Numbered from the stretch's first letter, positions 34,712-44,220 are shown. The stretch is DNA of 58,869 bases from Nocardia niigatensis NBRC 100131 (GCF_000308655.1 NZ_BAGC01000062.1:1-58869), one strand, 5' to 3'. Numbers and translations are program-made. The notes: a model not told the origin generated them from the sequence alone.

Positions 34712-35563
34712 TCAGCCGAGAGCGGCCCGGAAGACCTCGGCGACCGGGGTCGACGGGCGGCCCAGCAGCCGCCGCAGGTCACCGGAGTCGACGGCCAGGA
34801 TGCCGTCGGCGATACCGGCGTCGGCATCGGCCAGGGCGGCCGCGTAGCCGGCCTCCAGACCCGCGGCCCGCAGCGCCGCGGCGTAGTCGGCCTGCGACAG
34901 GTCCTGGTAGCGGACCGGCTTGCCGGACACCTCCGAGATGACCTGCGCCAGTTCGGCGTACGAGAGCGTCTCGTCGCCGCCGAGTTCGTAGACCTTGCCC
35001 TCGTGGCCGTCGGTGGTGAGCACGCGGGCGGCGGCCTCGGCGTAGTCGGCCCGGGCCGCGCCGGTTACCTTGCCCTCGCCCGCCGCGCCGTGGAGCACGC
35101 CGGTGTCGATGGCGTGGGCCAGGCCGCCGGTGTAGTTCTCCCAGTACCAGCCGTTGCGCAGCAGCACGGTCGGGATGTTCGCCCCGGCCAGCGCCGCCTC
35201 GGTGCCGATGTGCTCCCGGGCGAGGATGAGCGGGTTGCGGCCGGCCTGCGGAATGCTGGTGTAGGCCAGCAGCTTCACGCCCGCGCGCTCGGCGGCGCGC
35301 AGCACCTTGGTGTGCTGGGCGACGCGCTGACCGAACTCGTTGCCGGAGACCAGCAGCACCCGGTCGACGCCCTGGAAGGCGCGTTCCAGCGCTTCGGGAT
35401 CGTCATAGCTCGCGGTCCGCACCTCGACGCCGCGCGCGGCCAGATCGGCGACCTTCGCGGGATCGCGGACCACGGCCACCACCGGCTGCGAACCGTCCTT
35501 CAACAGCGCCTCGACGACCAGGCGACCCAGCTGTCCGTTTGCTCCGGTGACTGCGACGGTCAT
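34712..35563 (-). CDS. NmrA/QOR2-like NAD(P)H-binding oxidoreductase
   Basis: A 283-residue atypical short-chain dehydrogenase. The nucleotide-binding motif is AVTGANGQLGRLVVE at residues 3-17, and the body has SGNEFGQRVAQHTKVLRAAERAGV and LRNGWYWENY, typical of the quinone oxidoreductase QOR2 group. It is divergent from an HxlR regulator, a pairing widespread in bacteria (QorR/QOR2). It probably reduces quinones in stress responses. ATG at 35563. Confidence 0.88.
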   Translation of the reverse strand: MTVAVTGANGQLGRLVVEALLKDGSQPVVAVVRDPAKVADLAARGVEVRTASYDDPEALERAFQGVDRVLLVSGNEFGQRVAQHTKVLRAAERAGVKLLAYTSIPQAGRNPLILAREHIGTEAALAGANIPTVLLRNGWYWENYTGGLAHAIDTGVLHGAAGEGKVTGAARADYAEAAARVLTTDGHEGKVYELGGDETLSYAELAQVISEVSGKPVRYQDLSQADYAAALRAAGLEAGYAAALADADAGIADGILAVDSGDLRRLLGRPSTPVAEVFRAALG

Positions 35564-35614
35564 GACTACCTCCAGCTTTCAGGGAATGAACTGCACCGCT
35601 GACATGCACTAACT

Positions 35615-35634
35615 AATAGTAAGCACATGCTATT
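35615..35634. promoter_or_regulatory. candidate HxlR operator
   Basis: AATAGTAAGCACATGCTATT is an imperfect palindrome (AATAG/CTATT and AGCA/TGCT) between the divergent oxidoreductase and HxlR starts, in a locally AT-rich patch. Confidence 0.6.
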
Positions 35635-35672
35635 CCCGAACCACTACCCGAATGACAGGTAACCTGGATCTC

Positions 35673-36071
35673 ATGAATGCTCGGCCTTCCGACCGGTCCT
35701 ACCCGGACGACCCCACCCTGGAAGCCGACGTCTTCGCCCGCAACTGCGCCTCCCGCCCGGTCCTGCAGGACGTCGCCAGCCGCTGGGGCGTGCTCGCCCT
35801 GGCCGCCCTGCGCGAGGGCCCCTACCGGTTCTCGGCGCTGCGCCGCCGCGTGGACGGCATCTCCGAGCGCATGCTCTCCCAGACGCTGCAGACCCTGGAA
35901 CGCGACGGCATGGTCAATCGCGAAGTCCAGCAATCCATCCCGCCGGTCGTCGAGTACACCCTCACCGACCTGGGCGCGCAGGTGGCCGACCAGCTGGTGG
36001 GACTGATCGAGATCCTCGAATCCAACATCGCGAAAATCGAAGCGGCACAGTCCGCCTATCACCGCACCTGA
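35673..36071 (+). CDS. HxlR/QorR family transcriptional regulator
   Basis: A 132-residue MarR-like winged-helix protein. FARNCASRPVLQDVASRWGV contains the conserved redox-type Cys near the N-terminus, followed by REGPYRFSALRRRVDGISERMLSQTLQTLERDGMV (core ISERMLSQTL). HxlR regulators of this kind sense electrophiles or oxidants through that Cys. ATG at 35673 gives the typical length; an ATG at 35652 is possible. The nucleoside deaminase gene follows 19 bases later. Confidence 0.9.
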   Translation: MNARPSDRSYPDDPTLEADVFARNCASRPVLQDVASRWGVLALAALREGPYRFSALRRRVDGISERMLSQTLQTLERDGMVNREVQQSIPPVVEYTLTDLGAQVADQLVGLIEILESNIAKIEAAQSAYHRT

Positions 36072-36089
36072 ACCGACGAACGGAGCCGC

Positions 36090-36569
36090 ATGTCCGCCGA
36101 CACCGATCTGGGCTACCTCGAACGCTGCGTGGAGCTGGCCGCCGAGGCGCTGGACGCGGGGGACGAGCCGTTCGGGTCATTGCTGGTCGGCGCGGACGGC
36201 ACCGTACTGGCCGAGGACCGCAACCGGGTCTCCGGCGGTGACGCGACCCGGCATCCCGAATTCGAGCTGGCCCGCTGGGCCGCGGCGCACCTCGCCCCGG
36301 AGGACCGGGTGACGGCGACCGTCTACACCTCGGGCGAACACTGCGCCATGTGCTCGGCCGCGCACGCCTGGGTCGGCCTGGGCCGCATCGTCTATGCCGC
36401 CTCCACCGCGCAGCTCATGAAGTGGCTCAACGAGTTCGGCGTTCCCGCGGGCCCGATCCGCCCGCTCGCCATTCAGGAGGTGGCGCCGGGCATACCGGTC
36501 TCGGGCCCCTTCCCGGAACTGACCGACCGCGTCTACGCCCTGCACCGCCGCCTGCACCTGGCGAACTGA
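36090..36569 (+). CDS. nucleoside/cytidine deaminase family protein
   Basis: A 159-residue zinc-dependent deaminase of the TadA/guanine deaminase type. The zinc and catalytic motifs are HPEFEL (usually HAE; here the catalytic Glu is in EFEL) and SGEHCAMCSAAH. ATG at 36090 follows GGAG. It probably hydrolyses an amino group from a base or nucleoside. It lies directly after the HxlR gene and may be cotranscribed. Confidence 0.85.
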   Translation: MSADTDLGYLERCVELAAEALDAGDEPFGSLLVGADGTVLAEDRNRVSGGDATRHPEFELARWAAAHLAPEDRVTATVYTSGEHCAMCSAAHAWVGLGRIVYAASTAQLMKWLNEFGVPAGPIRPLAIQEVAPGIPVSGPFPELTDRVYALHRRLHLAN

Positions 36570-36588
36570 GCAGCGAACTGACGAAAAT

Positions 36589-36623
36589 GGCCCGCCGCCA
36601 GCGGTTCTCGCCAGCAGCGGGCC
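36589..36623. terminator. terminator between deaminase and lpd
   Basis: GGCCCGC (36589-36595) pairs with GCGGGCC (36617-36623). It lies between convergent genes. Confidence 0.65.
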
Positions 36624-36644
36624 GTTGTGGTACTTCGGGCCGGA

Positions 36645-38048
36645 TCAGAAGTTGATCATGTGGCCGGCGAGGCCGTGGATCGCTTCCTGGATGGCCTCCG
36701 ACAGGGTCGGGTGGGTGTGGACGTTGCGGGCCACCTCGTTGACCGTGAGGTCCCACTTCTGGGCCAGGGTCAGTTCGGGCAGCAGCTCGGAGACGTCCGG
36801 TCCGATCAGGTGGCCGCCCAGCAGTTCGCCGTGCTCGGCGTCGGAGACGAGCTTGACGAAGCCCTGCGCGTCGCCGAGGCCGTGGGCCTTGCCGTTGGCG
36901 GTGAACGGGAAGGTGGCGACCTTGACGTCGTAGCCCTCGTCGCGGGCCTGCTGCTCGGTGAGGCCGAACGAGGCGACCTGCGGCTGGCAGAAGGTGGCGC
37001 GCGGCATCATCCGGTAGTCGCCCAGCGACATGGTCTCCGCGCCCGCGATGGTCTCGGCCGCGACCACGCCCATCGCCTCGGCGACGTGCGCGAGCTGCAG
37101 CTTGGCGGTGACGTCGCCGATGGCGTAGATGCCGGGGACGTTGGTGCGCATGTACTCGTCGATCGCGATGGCGCCGCGGTCGGTGAGCTGCACGCCGGTG
37201 TTCTCGAGGCCGTAACCCTGCACGCGCGGCGCGAAGCCGACGGCCTGCAGCACCTTGTCCACGGTGACGGTCTCGATCGCACCGGACGTGTTGTCCTTGA
37301 TCGAGACGGTGACCTTGGACCCGTCGTCCTCGATGGACTGCACGGCCGCACCGGTGGTGATGGTGATGCCGAGCTTCTTGTACGCCTTGGTGATCTCCTT
37401 GGAGACGTCGGCGTCCTCGTTGGGCAGTGCGCGGTCGAGGAATTCGACGATGCGCACGTCCACGCCGTAGTTCTTGAGGACGTAGCCGAACTCCATGCCG
37501 ATGGCGCCCGCACCCACGATGAGGATGGAGCCCGGCAGGTCGCGGGTGAGGATCTGCTCCTCATAGGTGACCACGTTGGCCGACAGCGAGGTGCCCGGCA
37601 GCAGCTTGGTCTCGGTGCCCGCGGCGATGATCACGTTGTCGAACGTGATGTCCTCGGTACCGCCCTTGGTGAGCGCGACCGAGAGCGACTTGGGACCGGT
37701 GAAGGCGCCCGTGCCGTCGAACTCGTCGATCTTGTTCTTCTTCATCAGGAAGTGGACGCCCTTGACGCGGCCGTCCGCGACCTTGCGGCTGCGGTCGAAC
37801 GCCGCGCCGAAGTCGAAGGTCGCGTTACCCGAGATACCGAAGGTCTTCGCTTCCTTGGTGAAGATATGAGCCAGCTCCGCGTTGCGCAGCAGTGCCTTGG
37901 ACGGAATGCAGCCCACGTTCAGGCACACGCCACCCCAGTATTTCTGCTCGACGATCGCTGTTCGCAGGCCGAGTTGAGCGGCACGGATCGCGGCGACGTA
38001 ACCGCCGGGACCAGCGCCGAGAACGACGACATCGTAGTGGGAAGTCAC
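36645..38048 (-). CDS. lpd: dihydrolipoyl dehydrogenase
   Basis: A 467-residue flavoprotein that re-oxidises lipoamide in pyruvate and 2-oxoglutarate dehydrogenase complexes. FAD motif VVLGAGPGGYVAAIRAAQ, redox disulphide GGVCLNVGCIPSKA, NAD motif ILIVGAGAIGMEFG, and the C-terminal HTHPTLSEAIQEA with the active-site His-Glu pair are intact. In M. tuberculosis lpdC is close to ramB and icl1. Here it marks the far end of the stretched homologous block, 15 kb from ramB. Confidence 0.96.
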   Translation of the reverse strand: MTSHYDVVVLGAGPGGYVAAIRAAQLGLRTAIVEQKYWGGVCLNVGCIPSKALLRNAELAHIFTKEAKTFGISGNATFDFGAAFDRSRKVADGRVKGVHFLMKKNKIDEFDGTGAFTGPKSLSVALTKGGTEDITFDNVIIAAGTETKLLPGTSLSANVVTYEEQILTRDLPGSILIVGAGAIGMEFGYVLKNYGVDVRIVEFLDRALPNEDADVSKEITKAYKKLGITITTGAAVQSIEDDGSKVTVSIKDNTSGAIETVTVDKVLQAVGFAPRVQGYGLENTGVQLTDRGAIAIDEYMRTNVPGIYAIGDVTAKLQLAHVAEAMGVVAAETIAGAETMSLGDYRMMPRATFCQPQVASFGLTEQQARDEGYDVKVATFPFTANGKAHGLGDAQGFVKLVSDAEHGELLGGHLIGPDVSELLPELTLAQKWDLTVNEVARNVHTHPTLSEAIQEAIHGLAGHMINF

Positions 38049-38224
38049 GGCTTCGAGACTAGACCTGTTGCCGGGGCCTCACTCAGCCATCCCCCGCCCG
38101 CGTGAGACGCGGAACACGTGAGAGCGGTCACGCCCGCGGTCTGGATGCGACCGTTCAGTCCGCCGTGCCCGGTGGACCGGCGAAGATCTCCGGCGGACCG
38201 CTGATCCGGCCGGACCCGCCGCGG

Positions 38225-39226
38225 CTAATCCCGCCAGACCTGTCGCGCCACGCGCGCGAAATTGCCGCCGAAGACGGCCGCCCGGTCGGCGGCGGTGAAG
38301 CCGCGCGCGGCCAGCACCTCGTCCAGCCCCCGCACCCCGGACGTGCCGAGCAGGTCTTCCGGTGGCGCCCACTGCAATTGGCCGTAGCGCGTGTACTCCT
38401 CGGAGTAGCTGTCCGGATTGTTGGCCAGTTCGGCGTTGAAATCCTCGGCGTCGAAGGAGTAGTCGGAGCCGATCCCGATGTGCTCGATGCCGACCAGTTC
38501 CGCGCCGTAGGCGATGTGATCGGCCATGGCCTCGATCCGCCCGGCCCCGTCGGCGGGTTCGTTGCGGCCCAGGAAGATGCCGACGCCGTTGATGCCGATC
38601 ACGCCGCCGGTGGCCGCGCACGCCTTGGCCTGGTCGTCGCCGATATTGCGCGGATGTGCCCACAGCGTCGCGAAATTCGAGTGGCTGTAGATCATCGGCA
38701 CGGTCGTGGTCTCGGCGATGTCGAGTCCCGTGCGCCACGAGCAGTGCGACCCGTCGGCGAACACCCCGACCTCGTTGAGCGTACGGATCAGGTCGCGCCC
38801 GTAGGCGGTGAGTCCGGTGTCGTCGGTGTCGAGGCACCCGCAGCCGGCCGCGTTGGAGTGGTTGTAGGTGGGCAGCAGCGAGCGCAGGCCCAGTTCGTGG
38901 AACAGCTCCACATTGTCGAGATCGCCGCCCAGCGGGCCGGCGTCCTCGAGGTCGAAGGCCAGCGCGAGGGTAGCGTCGGTCTCCGTCGTGGGGACCTCCG
39001 GCCAGGCGTCCTCGATGCTGTGGACCAGGCGGAATCGGCCGTCGGTCAAGGCATCCCGCCGGAACTGGGTGACCAGTTCGAGCGACTCGCGGGTGGATTG
39101 CGGCGCGTAGCCGATATTGACCGAGAGGTACGAGCCGAGCGGGTACCGCGTCAGTTCGGTGAGGTCCGCGGTCGGCAGCAGCGGCAGGCAGCAGTGCTGT
39201 TCCCACAGCCGGGGCTCATACGACAC
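38225..39226 (-). CDS. membrane dipeptidase-like (peptidase M19) protein
   Basis: A 333-residue amidohydrolase of the renal dipeptidase family, which splits dipeptides with two zinc ions. ALAFDLEDAGPL (bridging Glu region), DGSHCSWR and IYSHSNFATLWAHPRNI (zinc His residues) and GIGSDYSFD are present. The usual N-terminal zinc pair HxD appears as HCC (LWEQHCCLPLL), so the Asp is replaced by Cys. GTG at 39226 follows GGAGG. Metal binding may be altered. It is divergent from the prolyl oligopeptidase gene, and both could serve peptide use. Confidence 0.82.
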   Translation of the reverse strand: MSYEPRLWEQHCCLPLLPTADLTELTRYPLGSYLSVNIGYAPQSTRESLELVTQFRRDALTDGRFRLVHSIEDAWPEVPTTETDATLALAFDLEDAGPLGGDLDNVELFHELGLRSLLPTYNHSNAAGCGCLDTDDTGLTAYGRDLIRTLNEVGVFADGSHCSWRTGLDIAETTTVPMIYSHSNFATLWAHPRNIGDDQAKACAATGGVIGINGVGIFLGRNEPADGAGRIEAMADHIAYGAELVGIEHIGIGSDYSFDAEDFNAELANNPDSYSEEYTRYGQLQWAPPEDLLGTSGVRGLDEVLAARGFTAADRAAVFGGNFARVARQVWRD

Positions 39227-39341
39227 GCCGAGGCCTCCTGGATCCGATCGGTATCGAAACCGCAATCCTACTGACCTCCCGGCGGGGTGCCCCGCAACAC
39301 GTTCGCGACCGGCGAACGCACCCCTCGGCAACAATGAGGGC

Positions 39342-41390
39342 ATGACCGGTGTTGGACAGGACGTGACAGATCCCTACCTGTGGCTCGAAGAGGTCGAGAG
39401 CGAGCGCGCCCTGGCCTGGGCGGAAGAACGTAATGCGGTGTCCCGCGAGCGGTTCGCGTCCACCGAGCGCTTCACCGACCTCGAGGCGCGCGTGCTGGCC
39501 ATGCTCGATACCGACACCCGCATCGCCTATCCGGGCCGGCGCGGCCCGTGGCTCTACAACTACTGGCGCGACCGCGAGCACCCGAAGGGCCTGTGGCGGC
39601 GCACCACCTTCGCCGAGTACGCGAAGGACGAGCCGGACTGGGAGATCCTCATCGACCTGGACGCACTGGCGGCCGCCGAGGGCGAGAACTGGGTCTGGGG
39701 CGGCGCGGCGGTGAAGCGGCCGGAGCAGCGGCGCGCGCTCATCAGCCTCTCGCGCGGCGGTGCGGACGCCAAGGTGGTCCGCGAATTCGACATCGAGGCA
39801 AAGGCTTTCATCGCGCCGGAGGACGGCGGCTTCCATCTACCCGAGGCCAAGTCCGACTTCGCCTGGATCGATCACGACACCCTGTATGTGGGAACCGATT
39901 TCGGCCCCGGGTCGCTCACCGACTCCGGCTACCCGCGGGTGGTGAAGCGCTGGCGGCGCGGAACCCCGCTGGCGGACGCGGAATTCGTGTACGAGGGCGA
40001 GGTCACCGATGTGGCCGTCTCCTCGGGCTACGACCGCACCCCCGGCTACGAGCGGCACTTCGTGAGCCGTGCCACCGACTTCTTCAACGAGGAGGTCTAC
40101 CTGCTGGAGTCCGACGGCACGCTGCGCTTCATCGACGTGCCGACCGACGCCACCGAGACCTGGTACAAGCAGTGGCTGCTGGTGCGGCTGAAGTCGCCGT
40201 GGGAGATCGCCGGCACCACCTATCCCGCCGGTTCGCTGCTGGCCACCGACTTCGAGGCGTTTCTCTCCGGCGCACGCGATTTCGACGTCCTGTTCACCCC
40301 CGACGCGCACACCGCGCTGCACGGCTACGGCTGGACCGAGAACCACCTGCTGCTGGTCACCCTGGAGGACGTGCAGACCAAGCTGCACGTGCTCACCCCC
40401 GGCCCCGAAGGCTGGGCCCGCGAGCCGCTGGCCGACACCCCGGCCATGGCCAGCACCAGCATCATGAACCTGGACCGCCTCGAGGGCGGCGACGAATTCA
40501 TGCTCTCCACCAGTGGTTTCACCCGCCCGACCACGCTGATGTCGGGAGCGGTGGGCGGCAGCGTGCAGGTGCTGAAGCAGGAGCCGGAGTTCTTCGACGC
40601 CGACGGCATCGTGACCGAGCAGTTCTTCGCGCGGTCCGACGACGGCACCCGCATCCCGTATTTCGTGATCCGCCACCGTGATCGCGTGGGCACCCCCGGC
40701 CCGACCGTCATGTCCGGCTACGGCGGTTTCGAGGTCTCCCGCACCCCGAGCTACAGCGGCACGGTCGGCATGGGCTGGCTGGAACGCGGCGGCACCTACG
40801 TGATGACCAATATCCGCGGTGGCGGCGAATACGGCCCAGAATGGCATACCTCGGTGCTGAAGGCCAACCGGCACAAGGCCTTCGAGGACTTCGCGGCCGT
40901 GGCCCGGGACCTGGTGGCGCGCGGCATCACCACCCCCGATCAGCTGGGCGCGGTGGGCGGCAGCAATGGCGGCCTGCTCATGGGCGTCATGCTGACCAGG
41001 TACCCGGAACTGTTCGGGGCCATCGTGTGCCAGGTGCCGCTGCTGGACATGCGGCGATACCACCTGCTGCTGGCGGGCGCTTCCTGGATCGCCGAGTACG
41101 GCGACCCCGACAAGCCGGAGGAATGGCAGTACATCGCGAAGTACTCGCCGTACCAGAACACCAGCGCGGACCGGACCTACCCGCCGATTCTGCTCACCAC
41201 CTCCACCCGCGACGACCGAGTGCACCCCGGCCACGCGCGAAAGATGGCCGCGCGCTTGGCCTCCGAGGGCCACGACGTCTGGTACTACGAGAACATCGAG
41301 GGCGGCCACGGCGGCGCGGCGGACAACAAGCAGTCCGCGTTTCAGGCGGCCATAATCTACGAGTTCTTCACCCAGCAGTTGATGGACTGA
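39342..41390 (+). CDS. prolyl oligopeptidase family serine peptidase
   Basis: A 682-residue cytoplasmic peptidase. The N-terminal DPYLWLEEVESERALAW and a seven-blade propeller region lead to the hydrolase domain. Catalytic Ser is in VGGSNGGLLMGV, Asp in TSTRDDRVHPGHA and His in EGGHGGA. It cleaves short peptides, often after proline. ATG at 39342 follows GAGGG and a nearby AACAAT -10-like box. No signal peptide is seen. Confidence 0.94.
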   Translation: MTGVGQDVTDPYLWLEEVESERALAWAEERNAVSRERFASTERFTDLEARVLAMLDTDTRIAYPGRRGPWLYNYWRDREHPKGLWRRTTFAEYAKDEPDWEILIDLDALAAAEGENWVWGGAAVKRPEQRRALISLSRGGADAKVVREFDIEAKAFIAPEDGGFHLPEAKSDFAWIDHDTLYVGTDFGPGSLTDSGYPRVVKRWRRGTPLADAEFVYEGEVTDVAVSSGYDRTPGYERHFVSRATDFFNEEVYLLESDGTLRFIDVPTDATETWYKQWLLVRLKSPWEIAGTTYPAGSLLATDFEAFLSGARDFDVLFTPDAHTALHGYGWTENHLLLVTLEDVQTKLHVLTPGPEGWAREPLADTPAMASTSIMNLDRLEGGDEFMLSTSGFTRPTTLMSGAVGGSVQVLKQEPEFFDADGIVTEQFFARSDDGTRIPYFVIRHRDRVGTPGPTVMSGYGGFEVSRTPSYSGTVGMGWLERGGTYVMTNIRGGGEYGPEWHTSVLKANRHKAFEDFAAVARDLVARGITTPDQLGAVGGSNGGLLMGVMLTRYPELFGAIVCQVPLLDMRRYHLLLAGASWIAEYGDPDKPEEWQYIAKYSPYQNTSADRTYPPILLTTSTRDDRVHPGHARKMAARLASEGHDVWYYENIEGGHGGAADNKQSAFQAAIIYEFFTQQLMD

Positions 41391-41409
41391 CCGCCCGCGA
41401 GGAGCCGAC

Positions 41410-43293
41410 GTGGACCCACTGGATGAGCTGATCGAGACCACCGCCGCGGCCACCGGGCTGGATCTCGACGATGTCCGGGCCTTCACCGCCACCGCCCACC
41501 GGCGCGAATATCCGGCCGGCGCAACCCTGTTCCACGAGGCCACCCCGCGGGAGTGGGCGGGCATCGTGGTCGAGGGCGAGGTCCAGATCATCTCCGGGCT
41601 CACCGGTCAGGAGATCCAGCTCGCGCGCCTGGGCCCCGGCAGCCTGGTGTCCGAGGTCGCGCTGGTGGACGACACCCCGCACACCGCCAGCGGCCGCACC
41701 CGCGACGGCGCGGTGGTGCTCGTGGCGCCCCGGGCCACCCTGCGCGAACTGGCCGGGCAGCAGCCGGATCGCTACTACCGCATCGTCGCCCGCGTCGCCG
41801 GGCTCATCGCACACCGCATGCGGACCGTCTCCGAGCGGCAGGCGGCGGCGATCGCGGCCCAGCAGCCGCTGGTCGGCATTCGCACCGAACACGATTCGCT
41901 GGGCACCCGGGAACTGCCCGCCGACGCCTACTACGGCGTTCAGACCCTGCGCGCGATCGAGAACTTCCCGATCTCGGGCGTCAAGCTGCGCCGGTTCGGG
42001 CACCTGGTGTCCGCGCTCGCCTACGTGAAGAAGGCCGCCGCACTGGCGAACGCGGAACTCGGGTCGATCACGCAGGAGAAGGCGACGGCGATCATCGGCG
42101 CCTGCGACGAGCTGCTGGAGCCCGGCAGCCCGGCGGCGGTGCGCCTGCGCGAGGGCTTCATGGTCGACATGGTGCAGGGCGGCGCGGGCACCTCGACCAA
42201 TATGAACGCCAACGAGGTCATCGCCAACCGCGGCCTCGAGCTGCTGGGGCATCACAAGGGCGAGTACCGCTACCTGCACCCCAATGACGACGTGAACTGC
42301 TCCCAGTCCACCAATGACGTCTACCCGACCGCGGTGAAGCTCGGCGTGTACCTGTCCGTCCAGGACGCCGCCGCGGCGCTGACCGAACTGCAGAATGCGC
42401 TGCGCGCCAAGGCCGTCGAATTCGGCGACGTCATCAAGATGGGCCGTACCCAGCTGCAGGACGCCGTTCCGATGACGCTGGGCCAGGAGTTCGGCGCGTA
42501 CGCGGTCATGGTCGGCGGGGCCGTCAGCCATCTGCAGCGAATCGCACAGGACCTGCTCGCGGTGAACCTTGGCGGCACCGCCATCGGGACCGGGATCACC
42601 AGCCCGCCGGGCTACGCCGAGCTGGTCAATCGGAAACTCGCCGAGATCACCGGACTGCCCATCCGCGAGGCGGAGAACCTGGTCGAAGCCACCCAGGACT
42701 CGGGCGATTTCGTGGCGGTGTCGGGCACCCTCAAGCGCGCGGCGGTCCAGCTGTCCAAGATCTGCAATGATCTGCGCCTGCTCTCCAGCGGCCCGCGCGC
42801 CGGGCTGGGCGAGATCAATCTGCCGGCGGTGCAACCGGGTTCGTCGATCATGCCCGGCAAGGTCAACCCGGTGATCCCGGAGGTGGTGAACCAGGTCTGC
42901 TTCCAGCTCATCGGCTACGACATGACCGTCACCATGGCCGCCGAGGCCAGTCAGCTGGAACTGAACATGGCCGAGCCGATCATGGCCTACGACCTGCTGA
43001 TGGGCCTGATGATGCTGCGCAACGCGGCCATCACCCTGACCAGCCGCTGCATCACCGGCATCACCGCCAACCGGGACCACTGCCGGGATCTGGTGGCGCA
43101 CAGCATCGGCCTGGTGACCGCGCTGGTGCCCAAGCTCGGATACGAGCAGTCGGCGGCGATCGCCAAGGAGGCGTTGCGAACCGGCGGCAGCGTCTACGAC
43201 CTGGTGCTCGAGCGCAGCGCCCTGAGCAAGGACGAACTCGACGAACTGCTGAGCCCGGAGAAGATGACCGCGCCACGCTCGCGCACCCTCTGA
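41410..43293 (+). CDS. aspA: aspartate ammonia-lyase fused to an N-terminal cNMP-binding-like domain
   Basis: A 627-residue fusion. Residues ~1-145 are a cyclic-nucleotide-binding (Crp-type) beta roll: YPAGATLFHEATPREWAGIVVEGEVQI and LARLGPGSLVSEVALVDD. Residues ~155-625 are a full aspartase: RTEHDSLGTRELPADAYYGVQTLRAIENF, STNMNANEVIANRGLELLG, the catalytic loop GSSIMPGKVNPVIPEVV and NQSTNDVYPTA-type SQSTNDVYPTAVKL. It deaminates aspartate to fumarate. The beta roll suggests allosteric control by a nucleotide. The usual RxAL phosphate-binding turn is not obvious in TPHTASGRTRDG, so the ligand is uncertain. GTG at 41410. Confidence 0.92.
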   Translation: MDPLDELIETTAAATGLDLDDVRAFTATAHRREYPAGATLFHEATPREWAGIVVEGEVQIISGLTGQEIQLARLGPGSLVSEVALVDDTPHTASGRTRDGAVVLVAPRATLRELAGQQPDRYYRIVARVAGLIAHRMRTVSERQAAAIAAQQPLVGIRTEHDSLGTRELPADAYYGVQTLRAIENFPISGVKLRRFGHLVSALAYVKKAAALANAELGSITQEKATAIIGACDELLEPGSPAAVRLREGFMVDMVQGGAGTSTNMNANEVIANRGLELLGHHKGEYRYLHPNDDVNCSQSTNDVYPTAVKLGVYLSVQDAAAALTELQNALRAKAVEFGDVIKMGRTQLQDAVPMTLGQEFGAYAVMVGGAVSHLQRIAQDLLAVNLGGTAIGTGITSPPGYAELVNRKLAEITGLPIREAENLVEATQDSGDFVAVSGTLKRAAVQLSKICNDLRLLSSGPRAGLGEINLPAVQPGSSIMPGKVNPVIPEVVNQVCFQLIGYDMTVTMAAEASQLELNMAEPIMAYDLLMGLMMLRNAAITLTSRCITGITANRDHCRDLVAHSIGLVTALVPKLGYEQSAAIAKEALRTGGSVYDLVLERSALSKDELDELLSPEKMTAPRSRTL

Positions 43294-43346
43294 CGCTGCC
43301 CGCGAATCACCGCACCTGCCCGCATATCACCGCACCGGATCGCGAA

Positions 43347-44195
43347 TCAGTGGTCCCGGAGCCATTTTTCGACATGGTCGAGCGTGGAATCCGGATCGCT
43401 GATCCAGCCGTTGTGCCCCAGCGGGTCCGGATTGTGCCAGGTGGTGATGTCGGCCCGGGGCAGCTTGGCGAGCAGCTGCCGCGCCGACCCGCGCGGGGTC
43501 AGCTCGTCGCCGGTCATGGTGATCGACAGGACCGGGAGTTTCAGGCGCGCGATGCGCTCCTCGTAGTCGATATCGGCTCCGGCGGGCTCGAATCGGCCGG
43601 TACGGGCCAGCCGCGCCCAGTCGGCGATGAGCGCCTTCGACTGCCGCCCGAACCCGCCCGCGGTGATCGTGTCGCCGGGCCAGAACCCGGCCAGGTTCGC
43701 GGTCAGCGACAGCGCCGCGCTGCCCAGCGCGCCCAGACCGGTATAGCCGCGGAAATGCGGCGTGCCGGAGGCGACGAGGATCAATCCGCCCAGCCGCCCG
43801 CGGATCCGGGACGCGTACATGACGCCGAGCTGGCCGCCCATGCTGTGCCCCAGCAGGTAGGGCGTGCTGTCGGGGAACCGCTCGCGCACCACCTCGAACA
43901 TGGCGGGGAAGTCCACCGCCACCAGCTCCTGATAGCCGTACGAGCCGGCCGAGCCGGATTTCGGCCTGCTATCCCCGTTTCCGCGGATCTCCAGCAGGGC
44001 CACGTCGAAACCCCGGTCCGCCAAGGGGTTCCCGAACAGCGAGTAGTACTCCCCCGGAACACCCAGGCCCGGTGCGATTACCACGACCGGGCGGGGACTG
44101 TCGGCCGTAATCGGATGCCGGTGCGGGCCTTTCGCCGGTATCAAGCGCACCGGCACCATAGTCCCGTCGGGCATCTGGATGGGCACGGTCTCCAT
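43347..44195 (-). CDS. alpha/beta hydrolase
   Basis: A 282-residue hydrolase. The oxyanion and nucleophile motifs are VVVIAPGLGVPGEYY and LLGHSMGGQLGVMY (Ser in GHSMG), Asp is in SITMTGDELTPR, and the catalytic-type His is in PLGHNGWISD. The layout resembles short-chain esterases or lysophospholipases. ATG at 44195 lies 7 bases after TAGCGT, so it may be leaderless; a GTG at 44204 is possible. The TetR gene at 44285 lies upstream on the same strand but is separated by a strong terminator. Confidence 0.85.
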   Translation of the reverse strand: METVPIQMPDGTMVPVRLIPAKGPHRHPITADSPRPVVVIAPGLGVPGEYYSLFGNPLADRGFDVALLEIRGNGDSRPKSGSAGSYGYQELVAVDFPAMFEVVRERFPDSTPYLLGHSMGGQLGVMYASRIRGRLGGLILVASGTPHFRGYTGLGALGSAALSLTANLAGFWPGDTITAGGFGRQSKALIADWARLARTGRFEPAGADIDYEERIARLKLPVLSITMTGDELTPRGSARQLLAKLPRADITTWHNPDPLGHNGWISDPDSTLDHVEKWLRDH

Positions 44196-44220
44196 GATCG
44201 GCACGCTACCCGTAAAGGTC

